A stretch of 64,000 bases of DNA from Bacillota bacterium (GTDB lineage Bacteria; Bacillota; Clostridia; Lachnospirales; Lachnospiraceae): NCBI GenBank assembly GCA_023434365.1, contig JAEYSV010000056.1:25316-89315 (forward strand), read 5' to 3'. The notes beneath the pieces are model-generated. The model saw only the letters and a list, made by a program, of their open reading frames with translations, searched no databases and had not been told where the DNA came from. The translations under genes were made by a program, and so were the position numbers. Of the stretch, positions 51,991-60,449 are shown in pieces (position 1 is the first letter of the stretch; each line of letters opens with the position of its first letter).

Positions 51991-53718
51991 ATGGAGATTA
52001 GCTTGAAGTTGCGGGGATTTGACATAACAAATTCGCAACTTGCATTTAATGCTGAAGGTACTGTGACTGGATTGAAAAAGAGAGGGAAACTGAGACTTAT
52101 CCTATGCTTTTTGTCTGATCAAGAGGATCGACGTATTCCGATGGATCCTAAACTTCAGTATGATACTAACAATCGAAATCAGGTATCATTTCATTCCCAT
52201 ATGCAGATTGACCTAAAAAGTGTGTTTACCGTTTCTCCGAAAGTTGATCATTGCATCTTCTGGATTGAAGCAGTATATGAAAGAGAACTAGTATCCCGCG
52301 TTCCGCTTAATGTAGTGTTGAAGCAGCACTTATCAGGTGTTATAGTCAAGAAAGAAGCAATTTTTATACCACCAGAACTGTTCGCGTGTAAAACAGAGCG
52401 TAAAATAGGATTTATTAATTTTACAGTGTTTATTCTATGCACACTATGTCTGCCTGTGTTTCTACTAGACGGTTTACTTGCAACATTAGGGCTATATCAG
52501 AGATATCCTAAGTTCACACCGAATAAAGGGGTAATCAGCATAATAAAGCATGCTAATTATCGAGTTTTGTCATTTACCGGATTATGCTATAGCAGACGAG
52601 AAATGAAAACACTATTCTTTCGTTATCTATATAATAAGGCTAAGAAGAAAGCATTATATGCCAACCAAATTCTCTTATTAAGTGAAAGAAAACAAGTAAA
52701 AGATGAAAATTTATATATGATCAAAGAGGAACTTTATCAGCGAGGGTATGGAGAGATTAAGCAGTATTATAATGATTCTCCAATTGGAAGGATGAAGTAC
52801 AAAGAGCTGAAATATGCTGCTCATCTGATAGCATCGGCAAAGATTATCATTTTAGATGATTTTTATCCACAGCTTAATTATCTGAACATTCGAGAGGAAA
52901 CAACGGTAATCCAACTTTGGCATGCCTGTGGTGCGTTCAAAACATTTGGTTATTCCCGTATTGGTAAACCTGGTGGGCCCGCTCAGGATTCAAAAAATCA
53001 TAGAAATTATGATTTTGCGATGGTCAGTAGCGAAAATATAAGAAACATTTATAGTGAAGCTTTTGGCATTCCCTTTTCTAAAGTGAAAGCACTGGGAGTA
53101 CCCCGAACTGATATTTTTTTCAGTGAATCATATCAGTATAAGATCATTACGAAACTCTATCAAAAATATCCTCAGTTAAGAGATAAGAACGTAGTTTTAT
53201 TAGCGCCAACTTTTCGTGGAGATGGGAATCTAGACGCGTATTACCCAATGGAAATGTTAGACCTCAATTACCTTTGTACCAATACTCCAGAGGATTATGT
53301 GTTTATTATTAAGCATCATCCTTTTGTAAAGGAGAAAATGCTATGGGATGATAAGTATCAGCATCGTATCCTTGACTTAACACGGGAAGAGAATATTAAT
53401 CATTTATTATTTATCAGTAACTATCTGGTTACGGATTATTCCAGCGTGATTTATGAAGCCTCGTTGTTTAATTATCCAATCATTTTTTATGCTTTTGACC
53501 AAGAAGAGTACTTTGGTTCAAGGGATATTTATTATGACTTTTCATCATTTGCACCAGGACCTATAGTAAAAAATATTGCTGATTTGGTAGAACATCTAAA
53601 TAGTAGCAGTCTGAGAGAGACTAAAATGGCAGAATTCAGAAAATATTTTATGGGAGCGATAGATGGAAAAAGCACAGTAAGAATTGCTGATTTTATTGAG
53701 GAGATGCTAAATCAATAA
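51991..53718 (+). CDS. TagF-like polyol-phosphate transferase, paralogue of 48992
   Basis: A 575-residue protein with the same plan as the one at 48992: beta-rich N-terminal domain (1-130), hydrophobic segment TVFILCTLCLPVFLLDGLL (about 147-170) and a complete catalytic unit with QLWHACGAFKTFG, LGVPRTDIFFS, APTFRGDG, IKHHPFVKE and VTDYSSVIYEAS. The shared GAFKTFG and following GKPGGP segments show that the two arose by duplication. Likely polymerises ribitol- or glycerol-phosphate on a lipid-linked primer. GGAGG precedes the ATG. Confidence 0.85.
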   Translation: MEISLKLRGFDITNSQLAFNAEGTVTGLKKRGKLRLILCFLSDQEDRRIPMDPKLQYDTNNRNQVSFHSHMQIDLKSVFTVSPKVDHCIFWIEAVYERELVSRVPLNVVLKQHLSGVIVKKEAIFIPPELFACKTERKIGFINFTVFILCTLCLPVFLLDGLLATLGLYQRYPKFTPNKGVISIIKHANYRVLSFTGLCYSRREMKTLFFRYLYNKAKKKALYANQILLLSERKQVKDENLYMIKEELYQRGYGEIKQYYNDSPIGRMKYKELKYAAHLIASAKIIILDDFYPQLNYLNIREETTVIQLWHACGAFKTFGYSRIGKPGGPAQDSKNHRNYDFAMVSSENIRNIYSEAFGIPFSKVKALGVPRTDIFFSESYQYKIITKLYQKYPQLRDKNVVLLAPTFRGDGNLDAYYPMEMLDLNYLCTNTPEDYVFIIKHHPFVKEKMLWDDKYQHRILDLTREENINHLLFISNYLVTDYSSVIYEASLFNYPIIFYAFDQEEYFGSRDIYYDFSSFAPGPIVKNIADLVEHLNSSSLRETKMAEFRKYFMGAIDGKSTVRIADFIEEMLNQ

Positions 53719-53764
53719 ATCAATAGATAATAGTAAGTACAATGTTTATGATAAGGAGTTAACT

Positions 53765-55729
53765 ATGAAATTATGTGATGCAAGTACTAATCACAAAAAA
53801 ACCCTGTTTTATACTAGGATATTAACAGGAATGTTAATTGTGATGATGTTATTAGTATTAGTTTTGCCAAAACTGAGTATTAAGGCAGCTTCTACCCCTT
53901 CAGGTATTAGTGAGGAGACATTAAAAGATAAGATTTGGCAGTATGTAGAGCCTTATCTAAAAGATAAAATACCTGGGGCCTCCATTGTTGTGGCAAAAGA
54001 TGGACAAGTATTATTAAGCGAAGGATATGGATATGCGGATTTTGATAAAAAATCAGCGATTAATCCTGAGTCTTCTTTATACGAATATGGGGCAGCTAGT
54101 AAAATATTTGTGTGGATTGCGGTAATGCAGTTGCTAGAACAGGATAGAATTGATCTTAATGCCGATATTATGACATATCTACCGGATGATTTTCAGAAAG
54201 AACTATCAAAAAAGCTGACTTCTAAAATACCTGTTACGATGATGCATTTGATGAATAATACAGTAGGGTTTGAAGAACGTGAGTTAGATATGGAGTTTAA
54301 TGATTCTACTTACCTAAGTGGGAATTTAAAGGAAGCGTTACTTCTGACCATGCCAAACCAGGTATATGAACCAGGAGAAGCTATGGCGTATTCCAGCTAT
54401 GGAGCAGCATTAGCAGCCTATATTATAGAGTGCATAAGTAAAGAAACATATGATGAATATGTTAAGAAACATATCTTAGAACCACTCGGTATCGTGAATG
54501 TGGTTATGGAGGCAGATTATTCTACTAACCAGACAGTAAGCGCTAATAAAGTGACAGGATATAGTACCCTCTCAGATGGTACATTTGAACCTACTTTCTG
54601 GACTTATCACAATCTATACCCAAGTATGGGTGTACAGGGCAGTACAATGGAACTAGCAAAAGTGGTAATGAGTTTGATGCCTGCCAAGGGAGAAACTAGT
54701 CTAATTTTAAAAGAGGAAACGATAAAGCAGATGCTAAAGAAGACATATTCCATTACAGAGGATGCCACAGGAATTAGTCATGGGCTATACCAGTTTCCTG
54801 CTGATGTGGAGAGTTTCTATATTGATGGTGGTACCATTGGTTATGGAAATATGGTAGTAATGGTTCCGTCTGAGCGTTTGGTTATTGCAATCTCAGCAAA
54901 CATTGGAAATAGTACCGAATTTATGTATGGAATTAATGATTTGCTGCTTAATAGTAAAGAATATACGGCTCCGGTACCAGGTGAAAACTTGCCTAGCGTT
55001 GATTTTGTTACAGGAAAAAGTTATATTGGTGCTCGCAGACCGGTAACTAATTTACTTGAAATGTTTGGGTATTTTTTGAATTGTACCACGATTACCCGAG
55101 TGGACAGCAATACCATTGCAGTTGGTGGAAGAGAATATATTCAAGTAAGTCCATATGTGTTTGAAATCAAAGATCCCGGTGATAATATTATACTCAAGAC
55201 CGCAGCCAGACAAATTCACTTTAAAATGAATGATTATATACCCGTAAAGTGGTCTTATGGAGGAATCAGCAATACGGAGTATCTTTTGATGGAAGGTTAC
55301 AAATCGCAAAGCTTTTTGTTGTTTAGTTTGTTTTCATTTCTAACTTTCTTATTAGTAGGTTTTGCAATGTTTGTTGCAAGTCTGTGGAATATGATAAAAG
55401 CAATTACTAAAAAGACAATTAATTTTGCAATGGGAATAACATATTTTCGATTGTTTGTTCTGTTTTCCTATGGTTTGTTAATTAACACCTTTTTCTTAAT
55501 GGCCAAACTGCTTTCAAGTGTAAATGTAATGGAAAAAACAGCACAGCCTAGAATTATTGCAAACTGGGTGTTTGCTATTTTGGCGTTCATTTCACTAATA
55601 TTAGCGGCTGTAGTAAAGACCTACGATAGACCGAAAAAATGGCAGCTAATTATATCAGGGCTCTATATTATCCTGTTTATCGGAATGTTATATTTGCTAA
55701 CTCAATGGAATTTATTCACTTTATTGTAA
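53765..55729 (+). CDS. Serine beta-lactamase/FmtA-like membrane protein lacking the catalytic serine
   Basis: A 654-residue protein. A hydrophobic export segment (residues 18-36) precedes an extracellular beta-lactamase-family domain (PF00144, about 50-400); four or five membrane helices occupy the last 140 residues. The second motif Tyr (AYSSYG, Tyr209) is kept and Lys113 of SxxK is kept, but the Ser position is Ala110 (YEYGAASKIF), and the usual HGG is DGG (IDGGTIGYG). The enzyme is thus probably inactive or works otherwise. Relatives such as FmtA act on D-alanylated teichoic acid, fitting its place after the TagF genes. Confidence 0.78.
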   Translation: MKLCDASTNHKKTLFYTRILTGMLIVMMLLVLVLPKLSIKAASTPSGISEETLKDKIWQYVEPYLKDKIPGASIVVAKDGQVLLSEGYGYADFDKKSAINPESSLYEYGAASKIFVWIAVMQLLEQDRIDLNADIMTYLPDDFQKELSKKLTSKIPVTMMHLMNNTVGFEERELDMEFNDSTYLSGNLKEALLLTMPNQVYEPGEAMAYSSYGAALAAYIIECISKETYDEYVKKHILEPLGIVNVVMEADYSTNQTVSANKVTGYSTLSDGTFEPTFWTYHNLYPSMGVQGSTMELAKVVMSLMPAKGETSLILKEETIKQMLKKTYSITEDATGISHGLYQFPADVESFYIDGGTIGYGNMVVMVPSERLVIAISANIGNSTEFMYGINDLLLNSKEYTAPVPGENLPSVDFVTGKSYIGARRPVTNLLEMFGYFLNCTTITRVDSNTIAVGGREYIQVSPYVFEIKDPGDNIILKTAARQIHFKMNDYIPVKWSYGGISNTEYLLMEGYKSQSFLLFSLFSFLTFLLVGFAMFVASLWNMIKAITKKTINFAMGITYFRLFVLFSYGLLINTFFLMAKLLSSVNVMEKTAQPRIIANWVFAILAFISLILAAVVKTYDRPKKWQLIISGLYIILFIGMLYLLTQWNLFTLL

Positions 55730-55837
55730 ATGGGTTATCGCGAATTATTGTATATTTTGCAATAAATGATGATATTATATAACAAGGTCAAATTTTGTAT
55801 TGATTAATGAAGCGATAATTTAAATTATGTACCTGAA

Positions 55838-55867
55838 TGGGCTTATAAATCTTAGATTTTATAGGCC
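55838..55867 (+). terminator. Imperfect palindromic terminator
   Basis: GGCTTATAAATC and its near complement GATTTTATAGGCC form a 12-bp stem-loop about 110 bases after the membrane protein gene. Only a few T residues follow. It closes the glycan locus before greA. Confidence 0.5.
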
Positions 55868-55884
55868 TGTATATTGTCTCATTA

Positions 55885-55913
55885 TTGACAACAATCGGTG
55901 TTTCCGTTATAAT
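55885..55913 (+). promoter_or_regulatory. Consensus promoter for greA-lysS
   Basis: TTGACA at 55885-55890 and TATAAT at 55908-55913 with a 17-base spacer match the vegetative sigma consensus exactly. It lies about 100 bases before greA. Confidence 0.85.
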
Positions 55914-56014
55914 ACTAAGAATGTATATGTGGATAAGTGAAGTCATATAATGGAGTAATATACCGTTGATATGAAGTGGTAGAATACGTATTTTAGTTGG
56001 AGGTAGGGTTTAAG

Positions 56015-56488
56015 ATGACTGATAAAAAGAATATTTTAACTTATGAGGGATTAGTTAAGTTAGAAGATGAGTTACAGGATTTGAAAGTTAATAAGCGAAA
56101 AGAAGTTGCTGCTAAAATAAAAGAGGCCAGAGAGCAGGGAGACTTATCCGAAAACGCAGAGTACGATGCTGCCAAAGATGAGCAAAGAGATATTGAAGCC
56201 CGTATTGAAGAGATTGAAAAAATATTAAAAAATGCGGTAGTATATACTGAAGAAGATGTAGATTCCGATGCAGTTACGATTGGAAGTTCCGTAAAATTGC
56301 TTGATATTGAGTTTGATGAAGAATTAACCTATAAAATAGTTGGTTCAACAGAAGCAAACAGTCTAGAAGGAAAAATTAGTAACGAGTCACCTGTGGGAAG
56401 AGCGTTACTTGGGGCAACAGTTGGGCAAACTGTTAAAGTAGAGACTCAGGCAGGAGAAATCGAGTATAAGATATTAGAGATTCAATAA
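56015..56488 (+). CDS. greA: Transcription elongation factor GreA
   Basis: A 157-residue protein: N-terminal coiled coil with LTYEGLVKLEDELQDL, the tip acidic motif in LSENAEYDAAKDEQ, and the C-terminal FKBP-like domain ending GRALLGATVGQTVKV. GreA binds the RNA polymerase secondary channel and stimulates cleavage of backtracked transcripts. ATG at 56015 follows GGAGG by 11 bases. lysS follows 24 bases downstream, the conserved greA-lysS order of Clostridia. Confidence 0.96.
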   Translation: MTDKKNILTYEGLVKLEDELQDLKVNKRKEVAAKIKEAREQGDLSENAEYDAAKDEQRDIEARIEEIEKILKNAVVYTEEDVDSDAVTIGSSVKLLDIEFDEELTYKIVGSTEANSLEGKISNESPVGRALLGATVGQTVKVETQAGEIEYKILEIQ

Positions 56489-56512
56489 ATCAGATAGAAG
56501 GGAAGAATAAGA

Positions 56513-58006
56513 ATGTCTTTCGAACAAAAGCCAGTGGCAGAGCAGGATATTAATGAACTGCTTAAGGTCCGAAGAAATAAATTATCAGAATTACAGGAAA
56601 ACGGTATGGACCCGTTCCATATTACAAAATATGATGTAACGGCACATACGTCAGAGATCAAAGAAAATTATGCTAACTTTGAAAGCAAAACTGTGTCCAT
56701 TGCCGGACGAATGATGTCCAAGAGAGTAATGGGAAAAGCTAGTTTTGCTAATGTTGCTGATAAAAATGGTAATATCCAGATTTATGTAGCGCGTGATGCG
56801 ATAGGTGAAGATTCCTATAAAGAATTCAAAAAAATGGATATCGGCGATATTGTTGGTATTAAAGGGGAAGTATTTACCACCCAAAAAGGAGAAATCAGCA
56901 TTCATGCTAATGAAGTAACCTTGTTAACAAAGAGCCTTCAGATTCTTCCTGAAAAATATCATGGATTAAAAGATACCGATGTTCGTTACCGTCAGCGTTA
57001 TGTTGATTTGATTGTAAATCCGGAGGTTCGTGACACATTCTTAAAACGTTCCGCAATTATTCGTGAAATCCGAAACTACTTAGATGCAAAAGAATTTTGT
57101 GAGGTAGAAACACCAGTACTTGTACCGATGGCAGGCGGAGCTAGTGCCAGACCATTTACCACACATCACAATACTCTTGATGAAGATTTAAATCTTCGTA
57201 TTTCTCTTGAATTATACTTAAAGAGATTAATTGTAGGTGGTTTAGAGCGTGTTTATGAAATCGGACGAGTATTTCGTAACGAAGGATTATCTGTAAGACA
57301 TAATCCAGAATTTACATTACTTGAGTTATATCAGGCTTATACGGATTACTTTGGTATGATGGATCTGGTTGAAGATATGTTTAAGATGGTAGCTATGAAA
57401 GTACTAGGTACAGCAGTAATAAGTTATGATGGAGTAGAAATTGATTTGAGTAAACCATTTGAACGACTTACAATGGTAGATGCCGTTAAAAAATATGCTG
57501 GTGTAGACTTTAGTACAATTACTTCTGATGAAGAAGCAAAAGCTCTTGCAAAAGTGCACCATGTAGAGTTTGAACAACGTCACAAAAAGGGAGATATTCT
57601 AAATCTATTCTTTGAAGAGTACTGCGAAGAACAGTTAGTACAACCAACCTTCATTATGGATCATCCAGTGGAAATCTCACCTCTTGCTAAGAAAAAACCG
57701 GAGAACCCAGAATACACTGAGCGCTTTGAGTTATTCATTACAAAACGCGAGATGGCCAATGCTTTCTCTGAGTTAAATGATCCAATTGATCAGAGAGAAC
57801 GTTTCTTAGCTCAAGAAGAGATGTTTGCAAGTGGTGATGAAGAAGCGCAACACTTAGATGAAGACTTTATCTGTGCTTTGGAATATGGTATGCCACCAAC
57901 TGGTGGTATTGGAATTGGTATTGACCGTTTTGTTATGCTGTTAACGGATAGTTCAGCAATTCGTGATGTATTGTTATTCCCGACAATGAAAAGCCTGGAT
58001 AAATAA
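56513..58006 (+). CDS. lysS: Lysyl-tRNA synthetase (class II)
   Basis: A 497-residue class II synthetase. It has the OB-fold anticodon domain (VSIAGRMMSKRVMGKASFANV), motif 1 around VDLIVNPEVRDTFLKRS, motif 2 YEIGRVFRNEGLSVRHNPEFTLLE and motif 3 GGIGIGIDRFVMLL. It charges tRNA-Lys. Complete at both ends, so the adjacent mobile element did not disrupt it; its stop is at 58004-58006. Confidence 0.97.
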   Translation: MSFEQKPVAEQDINELLKVRRNKLSELQENGMDPFHITKYDVTAHTSEIKENYANFESKTVSIAGRMMSKRVMGKASFANVADKNGNIQIYVARDAIGEDSYKEFKKMDIGDIVGIKGEVFTTQKGEISIHANEVTLLTKSLQILPEKYHGLKDTDVRYRQRYVDLIVNPEVRDTFLKRSAIIREIRNYLDAKEFCEVETPVLVPMAGGASARPFTTHHNTLDEDLNLRISLELYLKRLIVGGLERVYEIGRVFRNEGLSVRHNPEFTLLELYQAYTDYFGMMDLVEDMFKMVAMKVLGTAVISYDGVEIDLSKPFERLTMVDAVKKYAGVDFSTITSDEEAKALAKVHHVEFEQRHKKGDILNLFFEEYCEEQLVQPTFIMDHPVEISPLAKKKPENPEYTERFELFITKREMANAFSELNDPIDQRERFLAQEEMFASGDEEAQHLDEDFICALEYGMPPTGGIGIGIDRFVMLLTDSSAIRDVLLFPTMKSLDK

Positions 58007-58148
58007 ATCCAGTAGAATCAGTACTTCCAAGGTTTTTGATATAAGGTTGACCAAGTTTTGACCAAGAAAAAATATAGTCATTTACACGAGTCAACGCTTA
58101 GATAAAGAATGGTTTGGAGTTCAATTTAATAGAAAAAAGCACTATTAG

Positions 58149-58187
58149 AGGACATTTTCTAAAGAAATTTAGAAGATGTCCTTTTTT
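58149..58187 (+). terminator. Rho-independent terminator after lysS
   Basis: AGGACAT at 58149-58155 pairs with ATGTCCT at 58176-58182, extended by TTTCTAAA/TTTAGAA inside, and followed by T-run 58182-58187. It ends the greA-lysS transcript or insulates the mobile element. Confidence 0.8.
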
Positions 58188-58261
58188 GCGTTATGGAAAA
58201 TAGTCAAAGAAAATTAAAAAATTGGTCAGATAATAATGACCCAAAACAGAAGGAGAATTGT

Positions 58262-58504
58262 ATGGATAATAAGATTAATAAAAATACTCCAGTGAAGATT
58301 GAGAAGAAAAAATTAAACCCTGATAAGTTTGTTAGGTATTCTGAGGGAGCACAAATGTACCATATGAGTGTATCGAAATTTATGCAACTCGCTAAAGATG
58401 CAAAAGCTTGTTATAAATTGAATCAAATGGTCTTAGTTAGTCTGGAGGTATTGGATCAATACATTGAAACATTCAGAATACTAGATGATGACTTTTACAA
58501 GTAA
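58262..58504 (+). CDS. DUF6462-like small DNA-binding/excisionase-type protein, copy 1
   Basis: An 80-residue basic protein with one module: FVRYSEGAQMYHMSVSKFMQLAKDAKACYKL then VSLEVLDQYIETF. This pattern (helix-turn-helix-like YxxSxxKFMxLAxxA, followed by a short beta strand and terminal helix) is common in small excisionase-like proteins of clostridial conjugative elements. ATG at 58262 follows AAGGAG by 6 bases; the longer frame from 58193 has no RBS. First of three related genes. Confidence 0.65.
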   Translation: MDNKINKNTPVKIEKKKLNPDKFVRYSEGAQMYHMSVSKFMQLAKDAKACYKLNQMVLVSLEVLDQYIETFRILDDDFYK

Positions 58505-58515
58505 GAGGTGATGAT

Positions 58516-58977
58516 TTGTTGAATAAACTAAAACCATCTGTCAGGAGTTACATTCATGATGACAATATTTATAAAAGATATTTACGCCCAGAAGAGGCTA
58601 GCAAGATTTTAGGTTTAGATGAAAGTCGCATTATTCAATTTGCCTCAGCAGCTGGAGCTATCTATCAATTACCAAGGATACTTCTTATTCGTCATCAGAG
58701 ATTGGAGGATTACATGAAACACCTTTACAAAGTACATGGTACAAATAAATTAGTTCATAAGAAATATGTTCGAATAGGTGAGGGTTCTATCATTTACAGT
58801 ATTGGTCATCATCGCTTTATTGAAATGGCAAGAGCTGCAGGAGCGGTATATAAAATTAATGAAGGGACTGGTGGAACTGTTCTGATTAACTTAGAGTTAT
58901 TTGATGATTATATGGAGCAGTTTAGAGAAAAGGCAGTTCCGATGAAAAATCCATTATGGAAAGAAAGTGAAAGTTAG
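58516..58977 (+). CDS. Two-module DUF6462-like protein
   Basis: A 153-residue protein containing two copies of the same module: YLRPEEASKILGLDESRIIQF with AGAIYQLPRILLIRHQRLEDYM (residues about 22-75) and YVRIGEGSIIYSIGHHRFIEM with AGAVYKI and LINLELFDDYMEQF (about 85-140). It starts at adjacent TTG codons (58516 or 58519) after AGAGGTGAT. Double modules suggest either recognition of two DNA half-sites or a fusion of ancestral neighbours. Function inferred only from the element context. Confidence 0.65.
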   Translation: MLNKLKPSVRSYIHDDNIYKRYLRPEEASKILGLDESRIIQFASAAGAIYQLPRILLIRHQRLEDYMKHLYKVHGTNKLVHKKYVRIGEGSIIYSIGHHRFIEMARAAGAVYKINEGTGGTVLINLELFDDYMEQFREKAVPMKNPLWKESES

Positions 58978-58990
58978 GAAGGGGGCAGAC

Positions 58991-59245
58991 ATGGCATATT
59001 CGTATAAAAGCTATTCACAAACAAAGGATGTAATGAAGAAATACGTGAATGCGACAGAAGGATCTATTATTTACAGTTTAGGTAAAACACGATTTATGGC
59101 ACTGGCGAAAGAAGCGGGAGCAGTATATAAAGTAGGAGCTTCTGCACTAGTTAATACAGAGGAATTTGAACAGTACTTGGAACAATTTTTGGAACCAGCC
59201 AAACCATTACCAAAGCATACTTGGAGAAACCAGAAGGAGAGTTGA
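58991..59245 (+). CDS. DUF6462-like protein, copy 3
   Basis: An 84-residue protein with one module: KKYVNATEGSIIYSLGKTRF, then ALAKEAGAVYKVGASALVNTEEFEQYLEQFL and tail PLPKHTWRN. It is most like the second module of the preceding protein, consistent with gene duplication. ATG 58991 follows GGAAGGGGG. It precedes repA by 5 bases of gap, so the modules and initiator share a transcript. Confidence 0.68.
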   Translation: MAYSYKSYSQTKDVMKKYVNATEGSIIYSLGKTRFMALAKEAGAVYKVGASALVNTEEFEQYLEQFLEPAKPLPKHTWRNQKES

Positions 59246-59250
59246 TTATA

Positions 59251-60279
59251 ATGGTCTTTAATTATTATTACGGTTCGGAAGCGGATCAATTTAATTTCAT
59301 ACGAATTCCGAAGCGGTTAATTACAGATCCATTATTTGTAGACTTGTCATTGTCAGCAAAATTGTTATACGGAATTCTTCTCGATAGAATGAGCCTTTCT
59401 ATGAGGAATAAGTGGTTAGACAAAGAAAATCGTGTATACATCATTTATCAAATATCTGAGATTATGGAAAATCTAAATATGGCTGAAAAAACGGCTATTA
59501 AAACATTGAAAGAATTAGAAGTTGTAGGTTTAGTCGAAAAGAAAAGACGTGGATTAGGATTGCCGAGTCTTCTATATGTTAAAAACTTTATTATTGATGA
59601 TATGAAGCAAGAAAAGGAAGAAGACATAGAAGAAAAAGGTATCCAAAGTGAGGGAAGTTCAAGAACTGGTAAATTGTACAGTTCAAGACCTGTAGAAAAT
59701 GACTGTTCTGGAACTGAAGAAAATACAGTTTCAAGACCTGTAGAAAATGAAGGTTCTAGAACAGTAAATATGGAAGATCAAGAACAGCAGAAAAAGATGG
59801 CACTTATTAGTAAGACTGAATTTAGTGATACAGATTTTAGTAGGACTGATACGAATCATATCAAATCGAATCAAACCATATTTGGTGATGAGAAGCGAGA
59901 TGATGGGATTGATGTCGTAAGTGCGTATCAAGAATTAATTAGAGAAAATATCGATTATGATTTGCTAATTGAGCGTCATCCCTATGATCGAGAACTGATA
60001 GATGGAATTTATAATTTACTGATTGAGGTTGTGTTGAATCAAAGTGAGATGATGGTGATTTCGAGTTCAGAACTACCAACTGCATTAGTAAAGAGCAGAT
60101 TCTTAAAACTTAATTTTTCGCATATTGAGTATGTGTTGAACAGTCTCCAAGGTAATACAACAAAGGTGAATAATATCAAGAAGTATCTACTTGCTTCCTT
60201 GTTCAATGCACCATCAACAATATCTGGCTATTATCAGGCAGAAGTGAATCATGACATGCCACAATTTGCTAGAAAATGA
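59251..60279 (+). CDS. Replication initiator protein A (RepA_N with DUF6017 C-terminus)
   Basis: A 342-residue protein. The N-terminal 110 residues are a RepA_N winged-helix domain: FIRIPKRLITDPLFVDLSLSAKLLYGILLDRMSLSM, then YIIYQISEIMENLNMAEKTAIKTLKELE. A low-complexity linker with repeated SRPVEN follows (residues 130-210). The C-terminal DUF6017-type domain includes NIDYDLLIERHPYD and LNFSHIEYVLNSLQGNTTKVNNIKKYLLASLFNAP. Such proteins allow conjugative elements to replicate as circles. Start chosen at 59251 after AAGGAG; spacing of about 12 is long. Confidence 0.85.
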   Translation: MVFNYYYGSEADQFNFIRIPKRLITDPLFVDLSLSAKLLYGILLDRMSLSMRNKWLDKENRVYIIYQISEIMENLNMAEKTAIKTLKELEVVGLVEKKRRGLGLPSLLYVKNFIIDDMKQEKEEDIEEKGIQSEGSSRTGKLYSSRPVENDCSGTEENTVSRPVENEGSRTVNMEDQEQQKKMALISKTEFSDTDFSRTDTNHIKSNQTIFGDEKRDDGIDVVSAYQELIRENIDYDLLIERHPYDRELIDGIYNLLIEVVLNQSEMMVISSSELPTALVKSRFLKLNFSHIEYVLNSLQGNTTKVNNIKKYLLASLFNAPSTISGYYQAEVNHDMPQFARK

Positions 60280-60282
60280 AAA

Positions 60283-60320
60283 ACACCAAAAACTGGTGTA
60301 AAAAAGAAAAAATACACCAG
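60283..60320 (+). promoter_or_regulatory. Two mutually exclusive hairpins after repA
   Basis: ACACCA/TGGTGT (60283-60288 with 60294-60299) and CTGGTGTA/TACACCAG (60293-60300 with 60313-60320) share the middle strand, so only one can form at a time. Each is flanked by A-rich sequence. It resembles a terminator or attenuator switch following repA. Confidence 0.4.
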
Positions 60321-60337
60321 CCTAGTTTCTATCCTGA

Positions 60338-60405
60338 TAACTGATATGAGGTTAATATATACATATTCCAAGCGAAAGCGCGGAAATACAATTGAATATC
60401 AGTTA
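60338..60405. repeat. 10-bp perfect inverted repeat
   Basis: TAACTGATAT at 60338-60347 and ATATCAGTTA at 60396-60405 are exact complements 48 bases apart, enclosing a small GCGAAAGC hairpin. It may be the 5' domain of the structured RNA that follows, or part of a replication or transfer origin. Confidence 0.5.
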
Positions 60406-60449
60406 CAGATTTGCAATATAAAGCAACACAAAGAGAAATCTTTGAAGGA

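Noticed and set aside
58040..58070. Direct repeat TTGACCAAG...TTGACCAAG as the element attachment site
   Set aside because: The other end of the element is outside the window, so the repeat cannot be confirmed as attL; two copies close together are also unlike a simple att core.
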